Of a DNA stretch of 64,000 bases, positions 63,698-64,000 are shown piece after piece; position 1 is the stretch's first letter, and each line of letters starts with the position of its first letter. The position numbers and the translations under genes were made by a program. Origin of the DNA: Chrysomallon squamiferum (lineage: Eukaryota > Mollusca > Gastropoda > Neomphalida > Peltospiridae); NCBI GenBank assembly GCA_012295275.1, contig CM022674.1:8520260-8584259 (forward strand), in the 5' to 3' direction. Below the pieces are notes generated by a model. It saw only the letters and a program-made list of their open reading frames with translations. It ran no database searches and had not been told where the DNA came from.

Positions 63698-63975
63698 CCT
63701 TCTTCCTGCCTCGTTGTTATGGAGATTCATCAGAGAACGAGCGGTGTTTCTTCTTTTCTTTCCTTTCTCTCTCGCGTCTACAAAAGCTTTAGAAAAAGCT
63801 GTTCCGTAAGCAATATTGTCCGAACAGCCTGACCACTCAAATCCTTCAGGACTTCGTCCACGAACTGTCCGATCACATCCACACTTTTGTAACTGTCCAC
63901 TGCTGCACGCACGAGTCACTGCATGCGCCACACCGGCGGATGAAATTGCGTGCACAAATGCAGCTTCTCTCGTTC
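63698..63975 (-). CDS. Wnt4: Wnt4 penultimate coding exon
   Basis: An internal exon with AG acceptor at 63976-63977 and donor GT at 63697-63696. The first two bases complete a Gly codon, then [59 protein letters not shown] and [12 protein letters not shown]. These match the Wnt4 core (vertebrate [20 protein letters not shown] and NNEAGRK). It runs in phase into AIEDHMKV of the last exon. Upstream exons with signal peptide and start lie beyond the right edge. Confidence 0.95.
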
Positions 63976-64000
63976 CTAAAAATGGGTTTATTATTATTAT

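Overview
This is a low-GC, intron-rich animal nuclear window. The genes have GT-AG introns, there are long ACAT/TATG, GA/CT, ATT and AAAT microsatellites, and a Wnt gene is present, so the source is a metazoan. The repeat style and large AT-rich introns suggest a lophotrochozoan, probably a mollusc and perhaps a cephalopod; this taxon call is inference, not proof.

Layout. (1) About 960-21871, minus strand: 25 coding exons of eukaryotic translation initiation factor 4 gamma (eIF4G). The start codon is at 21871 and the C-terminal exons lie beyond the left edge. The exons join in phase to 1494 codons, with a PABP-binding segment, the eIF4E-binding YDRNFLL motif, the MIF4G domain and the MA3 domain. 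Its introns carry five sequences that look like box C/D snoRNA genes in the host orientation. Four are related copies in one intron with a guide matching large-subunit rRNA; one elsewhere has a guide matching small-subunit rRNA. The introns also hold a pogo-like DNA transposon, a duplicated repeat of over 600 bp and other dispersed repeats. (2) 22670-26296, plus strand, divergent from eIF4G with 0.8 kb between start codons: a complete seven-coding-exon SLC66A1 (PQLC2)-type lysosomal cationic amino-acid transporter, 319 aa, ending in a dileucine lysosomal sorting motif. (3) 28337-29026, minus: a two-exon gene for an 88-aa protein I cannot name. (4) 32069-33052, minus: an intronless 327-aa ORF with no family I recognise. 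(5) 33-46.5 kb: intergenic, repeat-rich, with two identical CTCF-like cores. (6) 46493-46960 and 63698-63975, minus: the last two coding exons of Wnt4, separated by a 16.7-kb intron that contains GC-richer islands among simple repeats. The 5' part of Wnt4 lies beyond the right edge.

eIF4G and its intronic snoRNAs form a coherent translation/ribosome-biogenesis unit, in which host transcription would also supply rRNA-modification guides. SLC66A1 and Wnt4 are functionally separate neighbours. Exon limits were derived by hand from splice signals, reading phase and similarity to remembered family sequences; no database search was run.
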